A DNA stretch of 64,000 bases, from assembly GCF_900110605.1 (NCBI RefSeq), contig NZ_FOFI01000003.1, positions 248,001 to 312,000 on the forward strand. The letters are read 5' to 3'. The stretch is from Epilithonimonas lactis. GTDB lineage: Bacteria > Bacteroidota > Bacteroidia > Flavobacteriales > Weeksellaceae. The notes under the pieces were generated by a model. That model was not told the DNA's origin. It searched no databases and saw only the letters and a list, made by a program, of their open reading frames with translations. This document shows positions 17,194 through 24,939 of this stretch, piece after piece (within the stretch, counting starts at the first letter, position 1; every line of letters starts with the position of its first letter). The position numbers and the translations under genes were made by a program.

Positions 17194-18143
17194 AAATATC
17201 TGAACACCTTGATACAACACTAAAATTAGAAAAATCACTAAATAATTTAAACAGAGATAATCTATCAAAATCTTTGATTGATAATCTATTTGAATATTCA
17301 AAATCTTTGAACGAAATTGAATTTAGTGAATTATTTGAACACAAAAGACCTGGTTTAATTTACAAAGAATACAAAAATTCCATACAGAGATTGAAATTTC
17401 TTATTCATTATAAAAAGGATGTTTTAGGATTTAATAAAATTTCAAATCTAATAGATAAAGAATCTGCGAAAGAAAAAAGCGAATATGATTTTCACTATAA
17501 GCAATTACGTGAAATTAGTTCAGAAGAAAGAGAACTGAATTCCAAATTAGAAAGTTGGGCTTACAAATATGCCAATGATTCAATTGAAATTAAGCAATTA
17601 AATGATGAATACGAAATAGTTAAGAAAAAATACAACAATGAACAAAATATTAGTTCTTCTTTGTATCAAAAATGGGAATCTAAAAAACGTGGTTTGTCTT
17701 ATCTTTTAAACATTAATCCTATTGAAATTACCAATCAAATTAATGAGATTGAAAATCAACTTTTAAGACTTGATCATTTCGAGAAATATTCCGAAAAATT
17801 GTTGAAAGAAGAAAGATTGGTTTATTTTATCCATAAAATTTTTGTCGAATTAAAATTAATCAAGCATATCGGCTATGTGGAATTTTCTAATCAACTATTA
17901 GAAAGTAAAATAATGACATTGGAAAAAGAGCAAAAAAAAGACAGAAATATCGCTTATGCAATCAATTGCATTGCAAATGAATTTATTTTACCTGAATCAG
18001 CCACTAATTGGAAAAAAGATATGGTAGATTATTTTGAAATAAAAGATTTTGAAAAGAAAATCAATCCTTCTGAAGAAAATAAAAACGAAATTGACAAGGA
18101 AATTGACGACATTATTTCTCTCGCAAAAATGAACTCCTTTTAA
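17190..18143 (+). CDS. hypothetical coiled-coil protein of the element
   Basis: 317 residues, start ATG overlapping the integrase stop by 4 bases, so translationally coupled. It is Lys/Glu/Asn/Ile-rich with long helical stretches at about 95-190 (SEERELNSKLESWAYKY, IEIKQLNDEYEIVKKKY) that look like coiled coil. No signal peptide, membrane segment or catalytic motif is seen. Proteins of unknown function following the integrase are common in such Bacteroidota elements; a role in excision or DNA binding is possible but unsupported. The AT-rich composition matches the integrase. Confidence 0.7.
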   Translation: MKISEHLDTTLKLEKSLNNLNRDNLSKSLIDNLFEYSKSLNEIEFSELFEHKRPGLIYKEYKNSIQRLKFLIHYKKDVLGFNKISNLIDKESAKEKSEYDFHYKQLREISSEERELNSKLESWAYKYANDSIEIKQLNDEYEIVKKKYNNEQNISSSLYQKWESKKRGLSYLLNINPIEITNQINEIENQLLRLDHFEKYSEKLLKEERLVYFIHKIFVELKLIKHIGYVEFSNQLLESKIMTLEKEQKKDRNIAYAINCIANEFILPESATNWKKDMVDYFEIKDFEKKINPSEENKNEIDKEIDDIISLAKMNSF

Positions 18144-18248
18144 TCTCATAAAATTGATTAAAATCAATAAACATTTCAAAAAATCACATTTTGACACACT
18201 TAGAATTTTATAGAATCTCAAAATAGTTTAAAATATTATAATTTATTG

Positions 18249-18282
18249 AAAATCAGCACAAATAATTGTGCTGATTTTTATT
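18249..18282 (+). terminator. terminator of the integrase operon
   Basis: AAAATCAGCACAA pairs perfectly with TTGTGCTGATTTT around a 4-base loop, then TATTTTG. Confidence 0.85.
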
Positions 18283-18339
18283 TTGAATTTTTCTGAATTT
18301 CAAAAACTTCCAAATTTTGTATCAGAAAATTTTAAAACA

Positions 18340-18645
18340 ATGGATACACAAAATTTATTATCAAAGCCTATTTGGCAAATGACGGGGGAGGAATTTTTGA
18401 CACTAACAAAAACAGAAAACCAGAACAAAACAGAAAAGATTCAGTCTGAATCATCAGCGAAAGCAAATCCAAAATTGGTTTATGGTATTCGTGGAATTGC
18501 AAATCTTTTTGATTGTTCTATTGCAACTGCAAATCGAATTAAAAAAAGTGGTGTAATTGATGGGGCAATTTTCCAACGAAACAGAACCATAGTCGTAAAT
18601 GCAGACGAAGCCCTCAAATTATTTAATGACAGTGAGAAAAAATAA
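18340..18645 (+). CDS. DUF3853-type DNA-binding (excisionase-like) protein
   Basis: 101 residues from the ATG at 18340; a longer frame from 18268 begins inside the terminator hairpin and is rejected. The N-terminus (LLSKPIWQMTGEEFLTLT) and the C-terminal winged-helix-like half (YGIRGIANLFDCSIATANRIKKSG, then GAIFQRNRTIVVNADEAL) match the DUF3853 family of Bacteroidota mobile elements. The helix-turn-helix resembles MerR/excisionase folds, so a directionality factor or regulator is plausible. It precedes the VapE-like gene by 47 bases. Confidence 0.8.
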   Translation: MDTQNLLSKPIWQMTGEEFLTLTKTENQNKTEKIQSESSAKANPKLVYGIRGIANLFDCSIATANRIKKSGVIDGAIFQRNRTIVVNADEALKLFNDSEKK

Positions 18646-18692
18646 AACTCAGGTTATTCATTAAAAAAAATCAGGCTGTTAAACTGAAGTAG

Positions 18693-19862
18693 ATGGGAAA
18701 AGCTCAAAAACGGTATCAAACAGAAGCAGGTTCAGTCACGGTCTTTGATAAGGTCATCAAATATCTGAACCAAAAATACAAAGTCCGGTACAATGAAGTT
18801 GCTTTAGAATTTGAAATCCGTACCGAAAATGAAGATTGGGACGAACTCAATATCAATTCCTTGTTTATTGAGTTGATTCAATTTGGGATTAATATCACTT
18901 TGAATAAGTTGGAGATTTTGCTGAAAAGTCATTGGATAGAGAAATACAATCCGATTGAAAATTACTTTAAAAATCTACCAAAATGGAACGGTGAGAATCA
19001 TATTCAAAAGTTAGCAAATTACATCACGACAACCGATAATGCATCGTTTCAAAATCATTTTGAAAAATGGTTAACGAGAGCGGTTTTGTGTTCACTAAAG
19101 AAAGGGTACGTCAACAAACAATGTTTCGTTTTGTTCAATACCAAACAAAATTCTGGAAAGACAAGTTTTTTGAGATTCCTGATTCCAACCGAATTAGAAA
19201 AATATTATACCGAAGATATTGGAATTGATAAAGATGGATTGATTTCTCTTTGTAAATCTTTGATTATCAACATTGATGAACTTTCGGTGATGTCTAAAAT
19301 TGATGTGAATACGCTGAAATCCTTTATTTCCAAAAATACTATTAATGCAAGATTACCTTACGACAGAAAATCGTCATTAATGCACAGAACGGCTTCTTTT
19401 TGTGGTTCCACTAATCGTTCTGATTTTTTAACCGATGAAACAGGAAGTGTGCGTTGGCAAATTTTTGAAGTGTTGGAAATTGATTTCAATTATTCTAAGG
19501 AAATCAATATTAATCAAGTTTGGGCTCAAGCATATTTCAATGCTTTTGAAAGAAAAAACTACAATCCGGAACTCACTGCTGAAGACATTCTGGAAAACGA
19601 GAAACGGAATGAAAAATACAAACAAATCAGTTTGGAGCAGGAAATTATTATCACTCATTTTGAAAAATCTGAAAATAAAAATGAATTCCTCACTGCAACT
19701 GATATTATGTTGGCGATGAATAATGCTTTGGGAGTTCGGTTAAACATTATAAAAATCGGAAAAGCATTAACGGTTTTAAATTATGAACGGATAAAACATT
19801 CCAAAAGACAAGTCTATGGTTATGTAATCAAACGAAAAATCGAAGAATCAAAAAACGAATAG
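18693..19862 (+). CDS. VapE-like P-loop helicase/primase-associated protein
   Basis: 389 residues. A Walker A motif lies in NTKQNSGKTSFLRFL (about residue 150), Walker B-like Ile-Asn-Ile-Asp-Glu (SLIINIDELSVM) and a sensor region CGSTNRSDFLTD follow, as in virulence-associated protein E and phage D5-type superfamily 3 helicases. The C-terminal 90 residues look like a winged helix. In mobile elements such proteins act with a primase to replicate the excised circle. It lies directly left of an iteron-like array and then a primase gene, consistent with a replication module. Confidence 0.85.
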   Translation: MGKAQKRYQTEAGSVTVFDKVIKYLNQKYKVRYNEVALEFEIRTENEDWDELNINSLFIELIQFGINITLNKLEILLKSHWIEKYNPIENYFKNLPKWNGENHIQKLANYITTTDNASFQNHFEKWLTRAVLCSLKKGYVNKQCFVLFNTKQNSGKTSFLRFLIPTELEKYYTEDIGIDKDGLISLCKSLIINIDELSVMSKIDVNTLKSFISKNTINARLPYDRKSSLMHRTASFCGSTNRSDFLTDETGSVRWQIFEVLEIDFNYSKEININQVWAQAYFNAFERKNYNPELTAEDILENEKRNEKYKQISLEQEIIITHFEKSENKNEFLTATDIMLAMNNALGVRLNIIKIGKALTVLNYERIKHSKRQVYGYVIKRKIEESKNE

Positions 19863-19874
19863 TAGCAAATCGAC

Positions 19875-20068
19875 TTACCTCAATTACCAACTTACCTAAA
19901 ATCTTTTAAAACTATTATTAATAAAGGTTTTTCTAATAAGGTAACATTAAAATTTCTTCTTACCTAAGTTACCAATTTATAAACTTTGAAAAGGTAAATA
20001 GGTAGAAAAAGGTAACTGACAAAAATTAACCAAAACTCTTTCTAACAAAGACTTTGGTAGAAAGGTAA
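19875..20068. repeat. iteron-like TTACC/GGTAA array, candidate replication origin
   Basis: Nine copies of TTACC or its complement GGTAA fall in 194 bases: TTACC at 19875, 19884, 19892, 19960 and 19969; GGTAA at 19940, 19993, 20011 and 20064. Two near matches (GGTAG at 20001 and 20056) add to the pattern. Flanks are often CTTACCT/AAGGTAA, giving a longer AAAGGTAA-like unit. Forward copies dominate the left and reverse copies the right. The array lies between helicase and primase genes. Confidence 0.6.
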
Positions 20069-20111
20069 GAAGATTCTGAAAAAACTTACAAAACTTTAAA
20101 ATATTAAAAAA

Positions 20112-20999
20112 ATGAACTGTAAAACCGCAAACGAAAATATTAATATTAGAGAGATTTTGGATAGTTTTTCTCTTTTTCCAAGCAAAGAAAATTTGAAATC
20201 AGCATTTTATTTTGCTTTTGACCGAAAAGAACGGACACCAAGTGTAATCGTCAATTTTGGAAAAAATACAGCTTTCGATTTTGGAACTGGCAAACAATAC
20301 GATAATGTTTCTTTGGTTCAAGCCATTAAAAAGTGTTCGGTTTCTGAAGCATTGGAATATCTGAGACAATTTGAATTTTCAAGTTTTGATAGAAATGACA
20401 ATTCGAAAAATAAACAAAATTCTGATAAAAAGTCAAAAACCAATTATGAGATTTTGGAAATTAAAAATGTAGAACGTTCTTCACTTTTGAGTTATTTAAA
20501 ATCCCGAAATCTGGAAAGTCAAAAATCGGATTTAAAGGAAATTTATTATTTGCTTCATGACAAAAATTACTTCGGACTTGGTTTCAAAAACAATTCAAGC
20601 GGTTACGAAATCCGCAATAAATATTCAAAAATCTGTCTCGGAAAAAAGGATATTTCTACGATTAAAAACGGAAGTGAAACGTTGAGAATTTTTGAAGGAT
20701 TTACGGATTATTTATCATTCAAAATTTTGGAAAAATCACTCGAAAAAGAACCTTCGGATTACCTGATTTTAAATTCGGTTTCTATACTTTTCAAAGCTAA
20801 AACTGAACTTGAAAACCATCAAAAAGTTGAACTCTATTTTGATAATGATGAAGCTGGAAATTTGGCAACCGAACAATTAATCAATCTACATAAAAATATC
20901 ACAGACGAACGTTTGCTCTACAAAAATCACAAAGATTTGAATGCGTTTTTGATGAATAATGAAATTAAAGAAGAACGTCGTCCAAAATATGGCAGATAG
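20112..20999 (+). CDS. toprim-domain primase of the element
   Basis: 295 residues. The N-terminal half (1-95) resembles a CHC2/DnaG-type zinc-binding domain in layout (FDRKERTPSVIVNFGKNTAFDFGTG at 20217-20291) but lacks the full Cys/His set, apart from Cys-3 and a Cys near 77. The C-terminal half is a toprim domain with the Glu in LRIFEGFTDYLSF (about 200) and the acidic motif YFDNDEAGNLATEQL (about 245). Toprim primases of this form accompany VapE-like helicases and relaxases in Bacteroidota mobilizable elements and prime replication of the transferred strand. Start at the ATG after the iteron array. Confidence 0.82.
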   Translation: MNCKTANENINIREILDSFSLFPSKENLKSAFYFAFDRKERTPSVIVNFGKNTAFDFGTGKQYDNVSLVQAIKKCSVSEALEYLRQFEFSSFDRNDNSKNKQNSDKKSKTNYEILEIKNVERSSLLSYLKSRNLESQKSDLKEIYYLLHDKNYFGLGFKNNSSGYEIRNKYSKICLGKKDISTIKNGSETLRIFEGFTDYLSFKILEKSLEKEPSDYLILNSVSILFKAKTELENHQKVELYFDNDEAGNLATEQLINLHKNITDERLLYKNHKDLNAFLMNNEIKEERRPKYGR

Positions 21000-21005
21000 T
21001 GAGTG

Positions 21006-21066
21006 CAAAAAGTACCCAATGTTTACAAAAAGCGTGGACGCTAATTGTAAAATTGGAACTTTTTGG
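21006..21066. other. candidate oriT: nested inverted repeats upstream of mobilization genes
   Basis: An outer imperfect inverted repeat (CAAAAAGTACCCAAT at 21006-21020, ATTGGAACTTTTTGG at 21052-21066) encloses a perfect small palindrome AGCGTGGACGCT at 21031-21042. It lies between the primase and the two mobilization genes, where oriT is normally found in such elements. Confidence 0.45.
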
Positions 21067-21135
21067 TTTTTTCCTATCGTCAAAAACGTCTTGAAAAACA
21101 AACTGAATGTTGATAAATAATAAATACACAAAAAT

Positions 21136-21606
21136 ATGGAGAATGATTTTTTGAAAAGTTTTGTCCTGAAAGTCTCCCGTGAGCAGGAACAAAAAAAAGA
21201 GACGGAAAAAAGGAAACAATACTTCCGTGAACTCGGAAAAAAAGGAGGGCTGAAAAAGAAAAGTGCGAACCATCTTTTACGAGTTGTTTCCGTGCGATTT
21301 ACCGAAAAGGAATTTAAGTTTCTGGAGGACGAAGCTAATAAATACAGTTTGAAAATTTCGACCCTTCTTCGAATGGTAGCAACAAAAGAGGAGTTGAAAG
21401 CTAAGGAATTTGAAACTGATAAAATCCTTTTGGAATATGGCAATAACTTTATCCGAATCACCAACCTTTTGCGAAATTCCGAATGGTCTGCTTTTGAAAA
21501 TAAAAAAAATATCCTGCTGGAAATCGAAACCGTTTTGACATTGATAAAACAATACCTCTATCAAAAGATTCACGAACGGGAGAATCTGATGAATGAAGAA
21601 TTATGA
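21136..21606 (+). CDS. ribbon-helix-helix mobilization protein (MobA/MobC-like)
   Basis: 156 residues. A charged N-terminal helix (VSREQEQKKETEKRKQYFRELGKKGG) leads into an RHH-like DNA-binding core at about 45-90 (LLRVVSVRFTEKEFKFLEDEA, then LLRMVATKEE). The C-terminal third is helical (long Leu/Ile-rich stretch before IHERENLMNEEL). This is the usual small relaxosome accessory protein of Bacteroidota mobilizable elements: it binds oriT and helps the relaxase. Its stop overlaps the relaxase start by 4 bases (ATGA), so both are translated together. It follows the oriT candidate by 69 bases. Confidence 0.8.
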   Translation: MENDFLKSFVLKVSREQEQKKETEKRKQYFRELGKKGGLKKKSANHLLRVVSVRFTEKEFKFLEDEANKYSLKISTLLRMVATKEELKAKEFETDKILLEYGNNFIRITNLLRNSEWSAFENKKNILLEIETVLTLIKQYLYQKIHERENLMNEEL

Positions 21607-22457
21607 ATAATTCGGCAACAACAAGACTGATTTCCAAAATCGCTTTGGAATACAACGGAACTGACAAAGGAACGGCGAAGATGCTTGGAACAAACAATCT
21701 TCTCGGAAGCAGTCCTGAAGAACAATTTTTGGAAATGAAAGCAATAGCAAAAAGAAATTCCAATGTCAAAAAATGGGCTTTGACAGGTTATATCTCACCA
21801 CCAAAAGAAACAGGCGACCAACTTTCTGATGCAGAACTGGCGAAAATCACGATACAGGCTCTTGCAAAAGTCGGAGTTTCGGAAAACAACCAATATCGCT
21901 TGGATGTCCACAATTCTACGAAACAAAAGCATATTCATTTCGTGGTAAACCGGATTGACACTTTTGGAAAATGTACGGTCAAATCCCACAATATCGGGGA
22001 GAATTTCGGTAAGGCTGTAAGGGAAATCTGTAGAGATTTGGGTATAAAGACAGACATCGAAACAGGCATTGATAAAAGAAATGAGATGTATGAGAATCTG
22101 GTTGCCAGTATCGGAAATTCTAAAAATTTTGAAGAGCTGGTTTTGGAAATGTCGAATCGGGGTTATTTGGTTTCATTGTCGAGCAATGTCAAGGTCGGGA
22201 TTTCGGGAATGAGAATCGTTCTTAAAACAGATATCAACGATGAAACCTCACGTCAGTATAAAGCAGGATACAAGCTTTCGGAAATTACTAGCAAGCTGAA
22301 AATATCGGAAATAAAGAAAATCTTTGAAGATAAAACAAAACGCTCGGAACAATTGAAAACATCAAATGATTCGGAATTTCTTAGACAAAATAAACGGAAT
22401 GAGGATTTGAGAAATAATGAAATGAAAATAGAGAACAATAAAAAATTTAAACGTTAA
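21603..22457 (+). CDS. relaxase / mobilization nuclease (MobB-like)
   Basis: 284 residues. The metal-binding three-His motif is visible as His-103 (RLDVHNSTKQ) and the pair in KHIHFVVNRID (about 110 and 112), followed by the family block SHNIGENFGKAVREICRDLG. Motif I normally has a catalytic Tyr near the N-terminus; the candidates are Tyr-17 and Tyr-63, the latter in WALTGYISP. The C-terminal 60 residues are charged helix (KRNEDLRNNEMKIEN). It nicks oriT and pilots the single strand into a recipient cell through a helper conjugation machine. It is short for a MOBP relaxase but typical in such small elements. Confidence 0.82.
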   Translation: MNNSATTRLISKIALEYNGTDKGTAKMLGTNNLLGSSPEEQFLEMKAIAKRNSNVKKWALTGYISPPKETGDQLSDAELAKITIQALAKVGVSENNQYRLDVHNSTKQKHIHFVVNRIDTFGKCTVKSHNIGENFGKAVREICRDLGIKTDIETGIDKRNEMYENLVASIGNSKNFEELVLEMSNRGYLVSLSSNVKVGISGMRIVLKTDINDETSRQYKAGYKLSEITSKLKISEIKKIFEDKTKRSEQLKTSNDSEFLRQNKRNEDLRNNEMKIENNKKFKR

Positions 22458-22462
22458 AAATT

Positions 22463-23026
22463 ATGGACAATACACAAAAAGACGGAATGGAGATTTTGAA
22501 TCAAGTTATAGAATCCTGTAAAGCAAATATTGAATCTAACACAGAAACTAAAGCTTCAGTTGAAGATTATATGAATGTATCTTCAGAACTTGAACAATCT
22601 GTATCGGCTTTGATAAATATAATCGATGAAACATCAAGAACTTATCAAAAAGAAAATGAAATATTTAAGAAAACCGTAAGTCAAATCCCGAAAATAATTA
22701 TTGCGGAATTATCTCAGCAAAGTATTGAAGCTTTACGAAAATCGAATCTTGTTTGGGGTATTTTTGGTGCAATTTTACTGTCATTTTCGACAATTCTAAT
22801 AAGTGGAAATCTTGCATTCAAATGGTATTCCGAAAGTATCCGTTCCAAAAGCGAGCTTAGAGAGGAAATCCTTTCCGAATTTGAAAAGGATGGAAAACTG
22901 CTATATCCTAAAGACGACATTCAAAAATTAGAAAACAACACCGAACTTGTACAAAAATGGATTAATAAAAACCCGAAAGATGCGGAGAAATTCCTGAGAT
23001 TCAAAGATGGTTACGAAGCTAAATAG
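22463..23026 (+). CDS. single-pass membrane protein of the mobilization operon, unknown
   Basis: 187 residues starting 5 bases after the relaxase stop, so in one operon. An N-terminal helical domain (1-90, Glu/Ser/Lys-rich, coiled-coil-like) is followed by one membrane segment at about 96-118 (LVWGIFGAILLSFSTILISGNLAFKWY) and a charged C-terminal domain with KSELREEILSEFEKDGK. Similar small membrane proteins follow relaxase genes in Bacteroidota elements and may link the relaxosome to the membrane. No family could be named. End of the mobile backbone; cargo begins after it. Confidence 0.7.
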   Translation: MDNTQKDGMEILNQVIESCKANIESNTETKASVEDYMNVSSELEQSVSALINIIDETSRTYQKENEIFKKTVSQIPKIIIAELSQQSIEALRKSNLVWGIFGAILLSFSTILISGNLAFKWYSESIRSKSELREEILSEFEKDGKLLYPKDDIQKLENNTELVQKWINKNPKDAEKFLRFKDGYEAK

Positions 23027-23243
23027 GTCTATTGTCTTTATTTTTTTTAAAGTTTGGAAAACAAAATAGTAAGTGGGTTGGAAAATATTAAAAATAAACA
23101 GAACCAAAAGAGTAGATTAAAACGGTAAATATTTGAAAATTTATTCTTAATAGTCTTAAATCATACATAATAATTTATATAAAAATTGCACAATTAAAAA
23201 TTTATTTTAAATTTGCTATAGTCAAATTTTATAAAAAAATATT
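23027..23243. other. AT-rich gap between mobilization operon and cargo
   Basis: 217 bases, extremely AT-rich, holding the promoter of the precursor peptide gene. No other feature seen. Confidence 0.5.
23186..23215 (+). promoter_or_regulatory. complete Bacteroidota promoter of the precursor gene
   Basis: TTG at 23186-23188, a 19-base spacer and TAAATTTG at 23208-23215 match both elements of the Bacteroidota consensus TTG-N19-TAnnTTTG. The ATG follows 28 bases later. It is the clearest promoter in the window. Confidence 0.75.
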
Positions 23244-23447
23244 ATGAATGCAGAAAATTTTACTCAACTAGATCAAGAAGTTGAAAAAAATGAATTATTA
23301 GAAAATTTCCAAATGGAAGAATTGGAACAAAGATTTGAAATGAAGGCTTGGGACGTAAGTGTATCTGCACCTACAATGTTTGATGCTGGTGAAACAATTG
23401 AAACCAATACTACTGCCGTTGGAGGTAGTGCCACTTGGACATTTTAA
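23244..23447 (+). CDS. RiPP-like precursor peptide
   Basis: 67 residues. The first 33 are acidic and helical (NELLENFQMEELEQRFEMKAW around 19-36) without a signal peptide, as in leader peptides that are bound by a modifying or export protein. The last 30 are of different composition, rich in Ser, Thr, Ala, Gly, Val with few charges (SVSAPTMFD, NTTAVGGSATWTF). There is no Cys, so it is not a lanthipeptide, sactipeptide or thiazole-type core; Thr, Ser, Trp, Asp and Glu are the candidate modified residues. It has its own promoter and a perfect stem terminator before the four downstream biosynthesis-type genes, typical of precursor genes that need high expression. No GG leader cleavage motif directly fits; VGGSA near the C-terminus is the only Gly-Gly. 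Confidence 0.7.
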   Translation: MNAENFTQLDQEVEKNELLENFQMEELEQRFEMKAWDVSVSAPTMFDAGETIETNTTAVGGSATWTF

Positions 23448-23452
23448 AAAGT

Positions 23453-23486
23453 AACAGCTAATACAATCTATGTATTAGCTGTTTTT
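23453..23486 (+). terminator. perfect 13-bp stem terminator/attenuator after the precursor
   Basis: AACAGCTAATACA at 23453-23465 pairs fully with TGTATTAGCTGTT at 23471-23483 around ATCTA, then T-rich. Partial read-through would make the downstream enzymes at lower level than the precursor. Confidence 0.85.
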
Positions 23487-23500
23487 ATATTTCAATTTTT

Positions 23501-23794
23501 ATGAGAGTAGTTTTTTTTACAACAATTTTGTTGATATCCTCACAAATTAACGCACAGTTACTTCCAAAGTATACTGATTCTCTTAAATATAAAAAAGATA
23601 CTGCAATATTAGGATTAAGCAACAAAAAAGAAATAGTAATAGATTTTAAAAAACCACAAAAAAAGAGTGGTTTTAATTTTTCTCTTGGAAAAGAAAAAGA
23701 AGTTATTTACAGAGATAATTTTACAAATCGGATTTATTTTCAAAATGGATTTGATAGAACATTAATATATCAAAGAGATAATACAACTAAATGA
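23501..23794 (+). CDS. small secreted protein of the cargo operon
   Basis: 97 residues. Signal peptide 1-18 (VVFFTTILLISSQINAQ). The mature part is Lys/Asp/Phe-rich with no Cys and no recognised domain (LGLSNKKEIVIDFKKPQKK, then GKEKEVIYRDNFTNRIY). Its stop overlaps the next start by 4 bases. An immunity factor, chaperone or partner of the next exported protein are all possible; nothing in the sequence decides between them. Confidence 0.7.
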   Translation: MRVVFFTTILLISSQINAQLLPKYTDSLKYKKDTAILGLSNKKEIVIDFKKPQKKSGFNFSLGKEKEVIYRDNFTNRIYFQNGFDRTLIYQRDNTTK

Positions 23795-24939
23795 AGTCCA
23801 TATTATTTTTAATAGCCTATTTGGGGTTATCATTACAATTTTATTTTCCTCAAAATATCAAAGTAAGAATTATTGATTCTGAAGAAAACAAACCTCTTCA
23901 AAATGTTAGAATTATGTCTGATAATGTGGTGCTGTATAGTAACGATGATGGGGAAGTAGAACTAAAAAATGATAAGAAACCACTGAATATTTTTGCTCAA
24001 GGATATGAAGAGTTAACATTGGAGTCTTTAACTCCTATTATAAAATTAAAGCCATTATATAAAGATATTGAAGAGGTGAAAATATCCAAAATAGATATAA
24101 GGCAAATGTTTCAAAATGCTTTAAAAGATTATCTAAGCATATATTACAGTAAGCCCTCTCTATATCAATCTACAATAAAGCAAAAAGGTTATATTGATGG
24201 GAAAATGATTAACCTTTTAATAGCCAATATTGACATATGGGCTTTAGCAAATGCCTATAATTTTAAGGCACAAGATAATGTCGACTCTTTTGTCCAAATC
24301 GGCTTTAACAACATTAAATATTTTAAAACTAAAGTATCTTCTAATGATTATCCCTTTAATACAGATATTCAAATAACTCCCAAAAACTTTATTCAGAAGT
24401 TATTTTTTAATAGTGAAATTATTGGTTTTTTAAATGATACAAAAAATAGTGTATTTGTTTCAAAAATACTTTCAGAAAACCAGAACATTCAAATTATTTA
24501 TTTTGAAACAAAAGATGAAATAAATACATATAAAGGAAAATTTACATATAGCAAAACAGACAAAGTCATTAGTAGTTTTGATCTTTATATAACAAATATG
24601 TCTCAGTCGTTCAAGAACAAGAACAAACGAGGAGAAGCTTACGAAGGTGTAGCCACTTCAAATAATATCAAATATGATTTTTATAAAAAAGACGGAAAAT
24701 ATCTACCAGCTTTAGTTTATACCGAAATTAAAGGTTATGCGCTATACAAAGAAAAAAAGTATCCCGTTTCATTTATTCAAGAAATAAATTTTCAAAAATT
24801 TTTAGAATCAGATAAAAAAGGATTGAAAAATAAAATTGATTTAAATAAAAATCTAACCGAAAATATTGCTAATAAAGAGATTAAAGAAAATAATACTTTA
24901 CTTTCCAAAGAAGAACAGAAATTTATTGATGAGCCATAA
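23791..24939 (+). CDS. secreted protein with carboxypeptidase-regulatory-like domain
   Basis: 382 residues. Signal peptide about 1-20 (SILFLIAYLGLSLQFYFPQ). Residues 22-95 look like the small beta-sandwich of the carboxypeptidase D regulatory-like/CarbopepD_reg-2 family (VRIIDSEENKPLQNVRI, YSNDDGEVELKN, LNIFAQGYEELTL), commonly found at the N-terminus of TonB-linked outer-membrane proteins. The remaining 290 residues look beta-rich and end in a charged helix. It may sit in the periplasm or outer membrane. Overlaps the terpene-type gene by 11 bases. Related to DUF5686-like proteins in architecture, but this is only a resemblance. Confidence 0.72.
   Translation: MKSILFLIAYLGLSLQFYFPQNIKVRIIDSEENKPLQNVRIMSDNVVLYSNDDGEVELKNDKKPLNIFAQGYEELTLESLTPIIKLKPLYKDIEEVKISKIDIRQMFQNALKDYLSIYYSKPSLYQSTIKQKGYIDGKMINLLIANIDIWALANAYNFKAQDNVDSFVQIGFNNIKYFKTKVSSNDYPFNTDIQITPKNFIQKLFFNSEIIGFLNDTKNSVFVSKILSENQNIQIIYFETKDEINTYKGKFTYSKTDKVISSFDLYITNMSQSFKNKNKRGEAYEGVATSNNIKYDFYKKDGKYLPALVYTEIKGYALYKEKKYPVSFIQEINFQKFLESDKKGLKNKIDLNKNLTENIANKEIKENNTLLSKEEQKFIDEP

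Noticed and set aside
24866-24928. Earlier ATG that would lengthen the terpene-type enzyme by 21 residues
   Set aside because: It lies 74 bases inside the preceding gene and adds a basic, unconserved-looking tail; the ATG at 24929 gives the usual short overlap.
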